DNA from: JBFHDX01 sp041584475 | GTDB lineage: Bacteria; Pseudomonadota; Alphaproteobacteria; UBA8366; JADFVY01 | Length of the DNA stretch: 13,161 nucleotides | Assembly: GCA_041584475.1 (NCBI GenBank) | Contig: JBFHDX010000104.1 | Location: 1 to 13,161, forward strand | Direction of reading: 5' to 3' | Shown here: positions 1 to 8,260 of the stretch, in pieces | Layout: the number at the start of each line of letters is the position of its first letter | Position numbering within the stretch: position 1 is the first letter of the stretch | The notes under the pieces: model-generated | The model's input: the letters and a program-made list of their open reading frames with translations, nothing else | Database searches by the model: none | What the model was told of the DNA's origin: nothing | Position numbers and translations under genes: made by a program

Positions 1-1395
1 CTTGATCCGGGGATATACACCTATACGCTGATCTATCGCACTGACCGGCAGATCGGCTTCTTCGACGACTTCGACGAACTCTACTGGAACGTCACCGGGA
101 ACGACTGGGAATTCCCGATCGAGCGGGCGACCGCGACGATCCTCCTGCCGCCGGGAGCGCCGATCATCCAGGGCGCCGGCTATACCGGGCGACATGGCGC
201 GCAGGGACGGGACTGGGTGATGACGACCGATGCGCGCGGCCGGCCCCGGTTCGAGACGACCCGCGTGCTGGCGCCGAGGGAGGGCCTGACGGTCGCGGTC
301 GCCTGGCCGAAGGGATACGTCGATCAGCCGGACGAGATCGAGCAGCTGCGCTGGTGGATCCGCGATTTCCTGCCCGCGGCCGCCGCCGTCGCCGCGGTGC
401 TGCTGGTGCTCGGCTACTACCTGTTGGCATGGCACCGGGTCGGTCGCGATCCGCCGGGAAGCACGATTATTCCGCGCTGGCGGCCACCGAAGGGCGTTTC
501 GCCGGCGGCATCGCGCTTCCTGACGCGCATGGATTTCGACCGCAAGGCCATCGGCGCCGCGATCATCAGCCTCGCGGTCAAGGGCCGCCTCATCATCGAG
601 GACGAGGGGTCGGACGAATACACCTTGCGACGGCGGCAACAGGTCGCAGGTCCGCCGCTTTCGCGCGGCGAGAAGGCGCTGGAGAAGGCGTTGTTCCTGT
701 GGGACAACGTGGCCTCGGTTCGCAACGGCAACCACGCGCGCCTGCAGCCGGCGGTCGCGGCGCTGCGCGCCGCGCTGTCCGACGATTTCGACGGCATGCA
801 TTTCGTGCGCAATTTCGGCTTCGTCGTGTTCGGCGTGATCCTGAGTTTCCTCGCCGCGTTCGGCGTCGCCGTCCTCAGCGCCAACGATACCGACCTCGTG
901 GCCGGACTGAGCATGCTGCTGACGATCGCGATGCTGGCGGGGCTCAACGTCCTGTTCGTGCGTCTCATCAGGGCCCCGACCGAGGTCGGTCGCGGCGTAC
1001 TCGACGAGATCGAGGGCTTCCGGATGTACCTGTCGACCGCGGAGCGCGAGCGCCTGAACCTGCTGCACCCGCCGGACCGGACGCCCGAGCTGTTCGAGAA
1101 ATACCTGCCCTACGCCATGGCGCTCGACGTCGAGCACGAATGGGCCGAGCAGTTCCAGGACGTGCTGGCGGCGGCCACGAGCGGCGACGATGGCGATGGC
1201 TGGCAGCCGGGCTGGTACCGCGGACACGGCGGCTGGCACTACGGGCGCTCGCCCGGCCGCTTCGCCAGCAATATCGGCTCGGCGCTCGGCGGCGCGATCG
1301 CCGCCGCGGCGACCCCGCCGGGCTCGTCGTCCGGATCCGGTGGCGGCGGCTCGTCGGGCGGTGGCGGCGGCGGCGGCGGGGGCGGCGGCTGGTAG
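1..1395 (+). CDS. DUF2207 family membrane protein, 3' part (5' end outside window)
   Basis: The reading frame is open from base 1 to the TAG at 1393-1395, giving 464 visible residues, so the true start lies upstream of the window. The opening residues (DPGIYTYTLIYRTDRQIGFF, then FDELYWNVTGNDWEFPI) match the conserved extracytoplasmic part of DUF2207 (YciQ-like) proteins. A membrane helix follows at about visible residues 125-143 (rich in A/V/L, ending GYYLLAW). After it comes a cytoplasmic stretch with the typical GRDPPGSTIIPRWRPPKGVSP segment and a winged-helix-like region, then a pair of hydrophobic helices encoded near 805-970. The C-terminus is a Gly/Ser tail with 11 consecutive Gly before a final Trp, a known trait of this family and of TPM-domain proteins. 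Biochemical function is unknown; an envelope role is inferred. A strong intrinsic terminator follows at 1490-1513. An ATG at 217 is internal and should not be taken as the start. Confidence 0.88.
   Translation, partial: LDPGIYTYTLIYRTDRQIGFFDDFDELYWNVTGNDWEFPIERATATILLPPGAPIIQGAGYTGRHGAQGRDWVMTTDARGRPRFETTRVLAPREGLTVAVAWPKGYVDQPDEIEQLRWWIRDFLPAAAAVAAVLLVLGYYLLAWHRVGRDPPGSTIIPRWRPPKGVSPAASRFLTRMDFDRKAIGAAIISLAVKGRLIIEDEGSDEYTLRRRQQVAGPPLSRGEKALEKALFLWDNVASVRNGNHARLQPAVAALRAALSDDFDGMHFVRNFGFVVFGVILSFLAAFGVAVLSANDTDLVAGLSMLLTIAMLAGLNVLFVRLIRAPTEVGRGVLDEIEGFRMYLSTAERERLNLLHPPDRTPELFEKYLPYAMALDVEHEWAEQFQDVLAAATSGDDGDGWQPGWYRGHGGWHYGRSPGRFASNIGSALGGAIAAAATPPGSSSGSGGGGSSGGGGGGGGGGGW
1339..1389 (+). 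repeat. GGC-rich simple repeat coding poly-Gly tail
   Basis: Near-perfect GGC/GGT/GGG codon repeats encode a Gly-Ser segment and then 11 Gly in a row (1357-1389) directly before the terminal Trp and stop. Such tails are usual for DUF2207 and TPM-domain proteins. The repeat is prone to length change by slippage. Confidence 0.8.
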
Positions 1396-1489
1396 GCTCG
1401 CGTTGGCGCGCCCGGTACCGGCTGCGGGATCGCGGCGTCGCACCGCCGGGGTTGCGTTCGGCCCGCCGCCGGACCATATGCCGATCGAC

Positions 1490-1513
1490 CGCGCCCCACC
1501 CGGGCGCGCTTTT
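1490..1513 (+). terminator. intrinsic terminator downstream of the DUF2207 gene
   Basis: A perfect 7-bp GC stem (CGCGCCC at 1490-1496 with GGGCGCG at 1502-1508) encloses a 5-base loop and is followed by CTTTT. It is the most canonical rho-independent terminator in the window. It ends only 20 bases before the prfC start codon, so it either ends the upstream transcript or sits in the prfC leader. Confidence 0.6.
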
Positions 1514-1533
1514 GCTGTCGTAGAGTTGAGCCG

Positions 1534-3123
<1,590 letters not shown>

Positions 3124-3137
3124 CGCGATCCGGTGGC

Positions 3138-3156
3138 GGCCGGTTTCGCGCCGGCC
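3138..3156. terminator. hairpin at the prfC / nuclease-like convergent junction
   Basis: A perfect 6-bp stem (GGCCGG at 3138-3143 with CCGGCC at 3151-3156) with a 7-base loop lies in the 43-base gap between two convergent stop codons. There is no T-run on either side, so a terminator role is inferred from position only. Confidence 0.35.
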
Positions 3157-3166
3157 CGACCGTGCG

Positions 3167-3664
3167 TCATCCGCGCGGGCCCTGCGCCCAGAGGCCGGCG
3201 CCGCGTTGCCGCGCCTCGCGCTCGGCACGCTCGTAGACGTCGAGCAACGCCGTGTCGGCGTCTCTGCGGGTCCGCTCGGTGCGCGCGACGATCGCCCAGC
3301 CGCTGCGCAACATCGCCAGCGCGACATCGCCGGACCGACTGTTGCTGCACAGGGCCCGGTCGGTATTGCTCGACCTCCGCTTGACCGTGCAGGTCAGGCT
3401 GCCGCCGCGACCGATCATGTCGTCGAGGACGCCGCGCGCGTACCAGCCCTGGGCGGTGCCGAAGTCGGGCGCATCGATGCCCCACAGGTTCAGGCGCCGG
3501 CCGTTGACGATCACGGAATCGCCGTCGAGCGCATAGGCGGCGCCGCTGATCACGGACGCGCTGGCGCCGGAGGACGTCGTGCCGCCGTTCGCGGCGAGGT
3601 TCGCGCACCCGGCAAGGAGAACCGCCGCGCCCAGCGCAGCAACCCTGAGGATATTTGCGGTCAT
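3167..3664 (-). CDS. staphylococcal nuclease-fold lipoprotein with altered catalytic residues
   Basis: This 165-residue protein starts at ATG 3664, preceded by a good GAGGAA ribosome-binding site. A lipoprotein signal ends in LLAGC with the lipidated Cys at residue 20, so it is probably anchored in the envelope. The SNase (thermonuclease) domain covers about 40-162: DGDS at 47-50, LNLWGIDAPD at 58-67, ALAMLRSGWA at 115-124 and a C-terminal GLWA at 157-160. Family members cleave phosphodiester bonds with Ca2+. Here D49 and D64 match the metal ligands and R103 aligns with Arg87, but the position of Arg35 is N59 and that of Glu43 is D67. Nuclease activity may therefore be weak or lost. The frame stays open upstream to 3886, but that extension overlaps the 3' end of the VWA gene and would bury the signal peptide. 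The VWA gene lies 142 bases upstream on the same strand. Confidence 0.85.
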   Translation of the reverse strand: MTANILRVAALGAAVLLAGCANLAANGGTTSSGASASVISGAAYALDGDSVIVNGRRLNLWGIDAPDFGTAQGWYARGVLDDMIGRGGSLTCTVKRRSSNTDRALCSNSRSGDVALAMLRSGWAIVARTERTRRDADTALLDVYERAEREARQRGAGLWAQGPRG

Positions 3665-3806
3665 TATGGGTTCCTCGTTCGTTTCTTGTTGGTGGACGGC
3701 AATCTGGAACATCGTGCTCGGATTGGCAACGGGAACTGCAGCAGATGCAAGCTTTCTGAGCATCGCTGCAATCGCCGGGTGCCGGTGCGGGATTGCCTGC
3801 GGGCCG

Positions 3807-4571
3807 TCAGAACGGTGCGGCGGCGTGGCCGCGCATCGGATCGCCCGACTCGCGGGCGACGCGCCCGGTCGGCCGCGCATCCGCAACCTCGAGGATCAGC
3901 TTCCTGAGGATCGCGTCGGCGAACTCCTCGCGCGATTCCGCGGTCATCATGAAGGACCCCATGCCGCCGATGACGTCGTTCGCGTAGTGCTCGCTCAACG
4001 GTTCGCCGCGCGGTCCCGGATAGCCGCCGCCTTCGGAAATGACGACCAGCGCGTTGATCGTGATGCCCTTGGCGAGCGTCACCTGGCGGACGAGTTCGAG
4101 CGGCATGCCGTTGCGCTGCGGGCCGTCGCCGGAGACGTCGATGACCTTGCGCGCGCCCTCGTAATCGTTGGTCTCGATGAGGTTGGCGGCGTAATGGATG
4201 GCGTTGCTGATCGAGTTCGAGCCCCAGGCCTGGCGCGGCGCCGCGGTCAGCGCCTTGCCGAAGGCCCGCGCCGAGGCCTCGTCGCGGATCACCGTCCAGT
4301 CGACGATGGTGTGCTGGGATTCCGGCGCCGCCCATTCGATGAAGGCGACGGCGATCTTCTGGTGATAACCGCCCTGGATCGCCGACAGGACCTTCGGGTG
4401 GGCGAGGGCGGCGGCATAGCCCGCGCGCTGCAGCGCCAGCTCATCGTCGTCGATCGAGCCGGAGCCGTCGGCCGCCAGCACGAGTTCCAGATCGACCACC
4501 TCGCCGGCCCGAGCGGGCGCGGCTGCGACCATGAGGGCAAGCACCAGGTTCACGAGCCAGCAGCGCACCAT
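3807..4571 (-). CDS. DUF1194 family secreted VWA-domain protein
   Basis: This is a 254-residue protein starting at ATG 4571, with GGGAG seven bases upstream. A signal peptide (MVRCWLVNL, then a hydrophobic core, cleavage near APARA at residues 18-22) implies export to the periplasm. The rest is one von Willebrand A-type domain of the DUF1194 family. The MIDAS motif is intact as DGSGS (D35, S37, S39), with SNSISNAI at 118-125 as the likely Thr/Ser loop and DVSGDG at 145-150 as the third metal loop. VWA domains bind partners through a divalent metal ion; the partner here is unknown. The gene starts 38 bases after the SLC13 permease stop on the same strand, so the two are probably co-transcribed. 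An in-frame ATG at 4628 overlaps the permease and would spoil the signal peptide, so it was not chosen. Confidence 0.9.
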   Translation of the reverse strand: MVRCWLVNLVLALMVAAAPARAGEVVDLELVLAADGSGSIDDDELALQRAGYAAALAHPKVLSAIQGGYHQKIAVAFIEWAAPESQHTIVDWTVIRDEASARAFGKALTAAPRQAWGSNSISNAIHYAANLIETNDYEGARKVIDVSGDGPQRNGMPLELVRQVTLAKGITINALVVISEGGGYPGPRGEPLSEHYANDVIGGMGSFMMTAESREEFADAILRKLILEVADARPTGRVARESGDPMRGHAAAPF

Positions 4572-4609
4572 GCGGATCTCCCTTCGCCGGTCATCTTGCC
4601 ACGCCGCGC

Positions 4610-6403
4610 TCACAGCGGCCAGATCCACAGCAACATCGGGATCGTGACGGCGACGATGATCACCTCGAGCGGCAGGCCCATGCGCCAGTAGTCGCCGAAA
4701 TGGTACCCGCCCGGCCCGAGGATCAGCGTGTTGTTCTGGTGTCCGATCGGGGTGAGGAACGCGCAGGACGCGCCGATCGCGACCGCCATGAGGAACGTGT
4801 CCGGGTTGGCGCCGAGCCGCTCGGCGATGCCGACCGAGATCGGCGCCATTACCACCGCCGTCGCCGCGTTGTTCATGACGTCCGACAGCGTCATCGCGAC
4901 GATCAGCACGAGCGCGAGGATCACCGGCGCCGGCAGCCCCGCGGCGAGGTCGACGAGGATGTTGGCGATGAGCGCCGTTGCGCCGCTCGAGGCGAGGGCG
5001 CCGCCGACCGGGATCATGGCGCCGAGCAGCACGATGACGGGCCAGTCGACGGACTCGTAGATGTCGCGCGGCGGCACGATGTTGAGGATGACCATCAGTG
5101 CGACGGCGGTCGCGAAGGCGGCGGGCAGGCTGAGCAAGCCCAGGCTGGCCGCGAGCACGGCGACCGCGAATATGGCGATCGCGAACAGGCCGAAGCGCTG
5201 GCGATGGAACTGCAGGCCGCGCGCCGCCAGCGGCAGCCCGCCGAGCGAGCCGATCACCGACGGCAGGCGTTCCGGGTCGCCCTCGAGCAGCAGCACGTCG
5301 CCGGCGCGGAAGCGGAAATCGCGAAGGCGGCCGCGGAACGGCGTGCCGCGGCGTGAGACGGCGAGCAGATTGACGCCGTGCCGCCGACGCAGGCGCAGCG
5401 ACTCGAGCGTGTGACCGATGATGTTCGAGCGCGGCAGCACGACGGCTTCGGTGAGCACGATTTCGCCGCTCTCCGTTGCCGGCGGCGTCGCGTGGATCTG
5501 GCGCTTCTTGGCGCTGTCCGCCGGATGCAGCTTCAGCGCGCCGAGCAGCGACGCCAGGGCATCCGGCCCCGCCTCGAGCACGAGCACGTCGCCCGCCTCG
5601 ATGATCTCCTGCCGGTGGCCGTGCTCAATGCGCCGGTCCTTGCGGATGAGGCCCAGCACCACGGCATCGTGTTGGTCGGCGATCTCGTCGACCTCCACCA
5701 GCGCCTTGCCGACGGCCGGGCTCTTCGGCTCGACCACCGCCTCGCCCATATAGGCCTCGATCTCGAACAGCTCGCGCGCCGACATCCTGGCGCGTCGCGA
5801 TTCCGGGACCAGGCGCCAGCCGGCCAGCGTGACGAACAACAGCCCGGCGATCGCCACCACACCGCCGACGGGCGTGAAGTCGAACATCGCGAAGGGTTCG
5901 CCCGACAGGTCGCCGCGAAAGGTCGCGACGATGATGTTGGGCGGGGTGCCGATCAGCGTCAACAGCCCGCCCAGGATCGTTCCGTAGCTCAGCGGCATCA
6001 GCAGAATCGCCGGCGAGAGCTTGGCCTTGGTGGCGGAATGCAGCGCCGCCGGCATCAGCAGGGCCAGCGCGCCGACATTGTTCATCACGGCGGACAGTGC
6101 CGCGCCGATGCCCGACAGGATGCCGACATGGCGCGTCGGCGTACCCGACTCGGGGATGGCGCGGGCGATCGACTCGATGACTCCCGAATTCTGCAGGCCG
6201 CGCGAGACGATGAGGACGAGCGCGACGGTCACGGTCGCCGGGTGTCCGAAGCCGGCGAACATGTCGCGGAACGGCACGGCGCCGCCCAGCGTCGCCGCCA
6301 GAAGCGCGGCGAACGCGACGATGTCGTAGCGGAACCGTCCCCACACGAACAGCGCCAGGACGGCGACGAGAAGCGCCAGCAGGAACAGTTGCTCGAGTGT
6401 CAT
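4610..6403 (-). CDS. SLC13-family permease with two RCK_C (TrkA-C) domains
   Basis: This is a 597-residue inner-membrane transporter of the divalent anion/sodium symporter or ion-transporter superfamily. Two membrane halves are visible. The first half has MNNVGALALLMP at 108-119 and GTPPNIIV at 152-159. The second has the matching SDVMNNAATAVVMAP at 507-521 and TPIGHQNN at 551-558. These paired re-entrant motifs form the substrate and ion site in the family. Between the halves, two cytoplasmic RCK_C domains lie at about 210-290 and 308-385, each ending with a GDVL-type strand (271-274 and 368-371). Such domains usually bind a regulatory ligand. The substrate is not readable; sulfate, dicarboxylates and other anions occur in the family. 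The start at ATG 6403 has AAGGA upstream and places the first helix at the N-terminus; a longer start at 6442 adds no conserved sequence. Confidence 0.92.
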   Translation of the reverse strand: MTLEQLFLLALLVAVLALFVWGRFRYDIVAFAALLAATLGGAVPFRDMFAGFGHPATVTVALVLIVSRGLQNSGVIESIARAIPESGTPTRHVGILSGIGAALSAVMNNVGALALLMPAALHSATKAKLSPAILLMPLSYGTILGGLLTLIGTPPNIIVATFRGDLSGEPFAMFDFTPVGGVVAIAGLLFVTLAGWRLVPESRRARMSARELFEIEAYMGEAVVEPKSPAVGKALVEVDEIADQHDAVVLGLIRKDRRIEHGHRQEIIEAGDVLVLEAGPDALASLLGALKLHPADSAKKRQIHATPPATESGEIVLTEAVVLPRSNIIGHTLESLRLRRRHGVNLLAVSRRGTPFRGRLRDFRFRAGDVLLLEGDPERLPSVIGSLGGLPLAARGLQFHRQRFGLFAIAIFAVAVLAASLGLLSLPAAFATAVALMVILNIVPPRDIYESVDWPVIVLLGAMIPVGGALASSGATALIANILVDLAAGLPAPVILALVLIVAMTLSDVMNNAATAVVMAPISVGIAERLGANPDTFLMAVAIGASCAFLTPIGHQNNTLILGPGGYHFGDYWRMGLPLEVIIVAVTIPMLLWIWPL

Positions 6404-6568
6404 CGCATGTCCTTCGCGTTTCGGATCGACCGCCGGGCGCACCGTAGCATTTGCCGCCGCGCGGGCAACCGTTCCGGGCGACCGGCTTGAGTTGGTTGCC
6501 CGAGGCCATATCTGTTAGCCTCGCAGCCACCATCTGGCACCCCGGCTCGGGCACCCACGCACGGCGTC
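6404..6568. promoter_or_regulatory. divergent intergenic region with candidate promoters
   Basis: This 165-base gap separates the minus-strand permease from the plus-strand flavin reductase. For the plus gene, TTGAGT (6487-6492), a 16-base spacer and TATCTG (6509-6514) form a weak sigma70-like promoter. For the minus gene, TTGCCC (reverse of 6463-6468), 16 bases and TACGGT (reverse of 6441-6446) is another weak match. Both are read by eye and are tentative; no operator was recognised. Confidence 0.28.
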
Positions 6569-7057
6569 ATGGATATCGAACCGAAGAATCTGCGCAAGGC
6601 GCTCGGCTGCTTCGCGACGGGCGTCACCGTCGTCACCGGGCTGGGACCCGGCGGCGAGAAGCTGGGCGTGACCGCCAGTTCCTTCAACTCGGTCTCGCTG
6701 GAGCCGCCGCTCGTTCTGTTCAGCCTCAGCCGGCGCGCCTACAGCATGTCGGGATTCCTAGAGAGCGGCCATTTCGCGGTGAACGTGCTGCGCGAGGGCC
6801 AGGCCGACCTGTCCGAGCGGTTCGCGACGCCGCTGCACGACAAGTGGGACGGAATCGATTTCGAGATCTGGGATTTCGGCTGCCCGATCCTGTCGGCCGC
6901 GCTGGCCAATTTCGAGTGTCGCACGCGCTATACGTACGATGGCGGCGATCACGTCATCTTCGTCGGGGCGGTCGAGCGCATGCGGGCCGACCTCGACGGT
7001 CGTCCCCTGGTCTTCTTCCACGGCCGCTACCAGTCGATCGACCGCGGCCGCGGCTGA
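6569..7057 (+). CDS. flavin reductase-like domain protein
   Basis: This is a 162-residue cytoplasmic protein of the flavin reductase-like family (PF01613), the fold of HpaC, NtaB and similar FMN/FAD reductases. These use NAD(P)H to supply reduced flavin to partner monooxygenases. Visible motifs in order are FATGVTVVT at 15-23, GVTASSFNSVSLEPPLVLF at 33-51 (flavin phosphate and isoalloxazine contacts), FAVNVL at 69-74, GDHVIFVGAVE at 126-136 and PLVFFHGRY at 146-154. The length is normal for the single-domain group. No monooxygenase gene lies in the window, so the flavin acceptor is unknown. The ribosome-binding site is poor (no clear AGGAG before ATG 6569), but no better start in frame was found. 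The DUF2238 gene follows after 62 bases and may share the transcript. Confidence 0.92.
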   Translation: MDIEPKNLRKALGCFATGVTVVTGLGPGGEKLGVTASSFNSVSLEPPLVLFSLSRRAYSMSGFLESGHFAVNVLREGQADLSERFATPLHDKWDGIDFEIWDFGCPILSAALANFECRTRYTYDGGDHVIFVGAVERMRADLDGRPLVFFHGRYQSIDRGRG

Positions 7058-7119
7058 CGCGCCTGCCGGGGATATTTTCACCCTATCGCCGGGACGGCCG
7101 GTTGTGGCACGGTCGCGAC

Positions 7120-7740
7120 ATGACGGACGCAGGCGGTCGCAGCCGCGAACCCTTCTTCCTGTTCGGCGTCGCCGCCGTCCTCCTGGTCATTTCGGGCATC
7201 GGGCCGACGGACCGGCTGACCTGGGTACTCGAGGTGGCCCCGGTGGCGGTCGGCATCCCGGTTCTGATCGCGACCTGGCAGCGCTGGCCGCTGACGCCCC
7301 TGCTCTACCGGCTGCTGTTCCTGCATGCCTGCATCCTCATGCTCGGCGGGCACTATACCTACGCCCAGGTGCCGCCCGGTTTCTGGGTGCAGGACTGGCT
7401 GGACCTCTCGCGCAACCACTACGACCGCCTCGGTCACGTCGCGCAGGGCTTCATCCCGGCGATCCTGATGCGCGAGATCCTGTCGCGCTGGTCGCCGCTT
7501 AAGGGCAGCGCCTGGCTGCCGATCCTCGTCGTCTGCGTTGCGCTGGCGTTCAGCGCCTTCTATGAATTCATCGAATGGTGGGGCGCCCTCATCCTCGGCG
7601 CCGATGCCGATGCGTTCCTTGCCACCCAGGGCGACGTCTGGGACACTCAGTGGGACATGTTTCTGGCCCTGTGCGGCGCGATCGCGGCGCTGCTCCTGCT
7701 GTCGCGGCTGCACGACCGGCAGCTGGCGCGGATCGCCTAG
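7120..7740 (+). CDS. DUF2238 (YjdF-type) inner-membrane protein
   Basis: This is a 206-residue polytopic membrane protein with about five or six hydrophobic segments (roughly 11-28, 35-52, 61-76, 106-120, 132-150 and 179-195). The conserved DUF2238 motifs are present: GGHYTYAQVP at 76-85, RNHYDRLGHVAQGF at 98-111, YEFIEW at 148-153 and GDVWDTQWDM at 171-180. The His, Asp and Glu residues in these motifs lie near membrane boundaries and are nearly invariant in the family. The closest named relative is E. coli YjdF, of similar length and unknown function. ATG 7120 is chosen because it begins just before the first helix; the open frame runs further upstream but overlaps the flavin reductase gene. 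The ribosome-binding site is weak. A hairpin at 7761-7782 follows the stop. Confidence 0.9.
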   Translation: MTDAGGRSREPFFLFGVAAVLLVISGIGPTDRLTWVLEVAPVAVGIPVLIATWQRWPLTPLLYRLLFLHACILMLGGHYTYAQVPPGFWVQDWLDLSRNHYDRLGHVAQGFIPAILMREILSRWSPLKGSAWLPILVVCVALAFSAFYEFIEWWGALILGADADAFLATQGDVWDTQWDMFLALCGAIAALLLLSRLHDRQLARIA

Positions 7741-7760
7741 GACATTGCGCCCGAAGTGAA

Positions 7761-7782
7761 GGGGCCGCCGCCTGACGGCCCC
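7761..7782. terminator. hairpin at the DUF2238 / PepSY convergent junction
   Basis: A perfect 7-bp stem (GGGGCCG at 7761-7767 with CGGCCCC at 7776-7782) with an 8-base loop lies in the 60-base gap between convergent stops. No T-run follows in either direction. Its position suggests a bidirectional terminator or an RNA 3'-end stabiliser. Confidence 0.42.
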
Positions 7783-7800
7783 GGTCGAGTTCGGACGGGA

Positions 7801-8106
7801 TTACATGTCCTTGCGGATGTTCACGAGGCCGCCGGTCTCCGGGTCCAGCGAAATGACGACGATCCTGCCGTCGCTGTCGACCGCTTCGATCTCGTAGAAC
7901 TTGCCTTGCAGTCCCGCCCTGCGGAATTCGGTGTAGCCGAGCGCGATCGCCGTCTGGATCGCCGCTTTCGCGTCGATCGTCGCCGTCGGTGCGGCGACGA
8001 CCGGCCGAACCGTTGCGTCGTCGGCGGCAAGCGCGGCGATACCGGCGATCGACAGTCCGCTCGCGAGGCCGAGCGTTGCCAGGAAATGCAGGCGTTTGGG
8101 GGTCAT
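7801..8106 (-). CDS. small exported PepSY-domain protein
   Basis: This is a 101-residue protein with a Sec signal peptide (MTPKRLHFLA, a hydrophobic core, cleavage near ALAAD at 26-30) and one PepSY domain at about 44-98. PepSY features seen are helix AAIQTAIALGY at 48-58, the strand FYEIEAVDSDGRIVVISLD at 70-88 and the closing PETGGLV at 89-95. PepSY domains occur as periplasmic inhibitors of peptidases or as accessory sensors, often beside two-component systems. The start at ATG 8106 has AGGAGAGGAG about nine bases upstream, one of the best ribosome-binding sites in the window. The gene diverges from a second PepSY-like gene across a shared control region with phased half-sites, so co-regulation by the neighbouring response regulator is likely. 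Function is inferred from family and context. Confidence 0.9.
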   Translation of the reverse strand: MTPKRLHFLATLGLASGLSIAGIAALAADDATVRPVVAAPTATIDAKAAIQTAIALGYTEFRRAGLQGKFYEIEAVDSDGRIVVISLDPETGGLVNIRKDM

Positions 8107-8161
8107 CGGTGGTACTCCTCTCCTGATCGTGCGAACGACCCGTGGTCGAGCGTTCGGGCGC

Positions 8162-8184
8162 AGTATAGTTAACGCCGTCTTAAC
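8162..8184 (-). promoter_or_regulatory. candidate minus-strand promoter for the small PepSY gene
   Basis: Reading the minus strand, TATACT (reverse of 8162-8167) is a good -10 hexamer. Two GTTAA half-sites with 11-base period replace a recognisable -35 element directly upstream. The predicted transcript would start near 8155 and carry about 50 untranslated bases before ATG 8106. A weak -35 with phased repeats is typical of activator-dependent promoters. Confidence 0.4.
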
Positions 8185-8217
8185 CCTCGCTGAGGGCGTT
8201 TTTCAGCTTGTATTCAG
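8169..8217. promoter_or_regulatory. array of 11-bp-phased half-sites, probable OmpR-family operator
   Basis: TTAAC occurs at 8169-8173 and 8180-8184 and TTCAG at 8202-8206 and 8213-8217. A weaker TGAGG at 8191-8195 fills the one empty register, so five positions share exact 11-bp phase. Each perfect pair is a 5-N6-5 direct repeat, the form bound by head-to-tail dimers of OmpR/PhoP-family regulators. The TTAAC pair resembles the PmrA/QseB-type CTTAA-N6-CTTAA box and the TTAAG-N6-TTAAG box reported for BqsR. An OmpR-family regulator is encoded at 8894-9565, so autoregulation is the simplest reading. Confidence 0.55.
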
Positions 8218-8234
8218 TTTGTTAGGTGTATAGT
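8202..8234 (+). promoter_or_regulatory. candidate plus-strand promoter for the PepSY / two-component operon
   Basis: The TTCAG-N6-TTCAG repeat ends 11 bases before TATAGT (8229-8234). That is close to the spacing between a PhoP-type box and the -10 element in class II activation, with the box taking the place of the -35. CTTGTA within the repeat is a poor -35. Transcription would start near 8241, which is too close to ATG 8246 and favours ATG 8261 as the start codon. Confidence 0.42.
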
Positions 8235-8260
8235 GCGGGTCGGTAATGGGGCTTGAGAAC

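Noticed and set aside
354..1523. 389-codon plus-strand open frame overlapping the DUF2207 gene.
   Set aside because: Arg/Ala/Gly-rich shadow frame; the overlapping frame carries the DUF2207 motifs and membrane helices.
3768..3796. Hairpin GCAATC/GATTGC behind the VWA gene as a terminator.
   Set aside because: The stem is broken by an internal loop and there is no T-run in the direction of transcription; not strong enough to list.
3665..3886. Upstream extension of the nuclease-like gene by 74 codons.
   Set aside because: It overlaps the 3' end of the VWA gene, has no conserved sequence and would place the lipoprotein signal internally. ATG 3664 has a good ribosome-binding site.
5378..6490. 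370-codon plus-strand open frame opposite the SLC13 permease.
   Set aside because: Composition is Arg/Asp/Gln/His-rich as expected from antisense of a hydrophobic GC-rich gene. The permease on the other strand has complete family motifs.
8184..8203. Intrinsic-terminator-like sequence CCCTC-GCT-GAGGG-CG-TTTTT in the PepSY divergent region.
   Set aside because: It lies upstream of both predicted transcript starts, so neither PepSY transcript would contain it. It coincides with the phased half-site array and is better read as operator DNA, or at most as a block to stray read-through.
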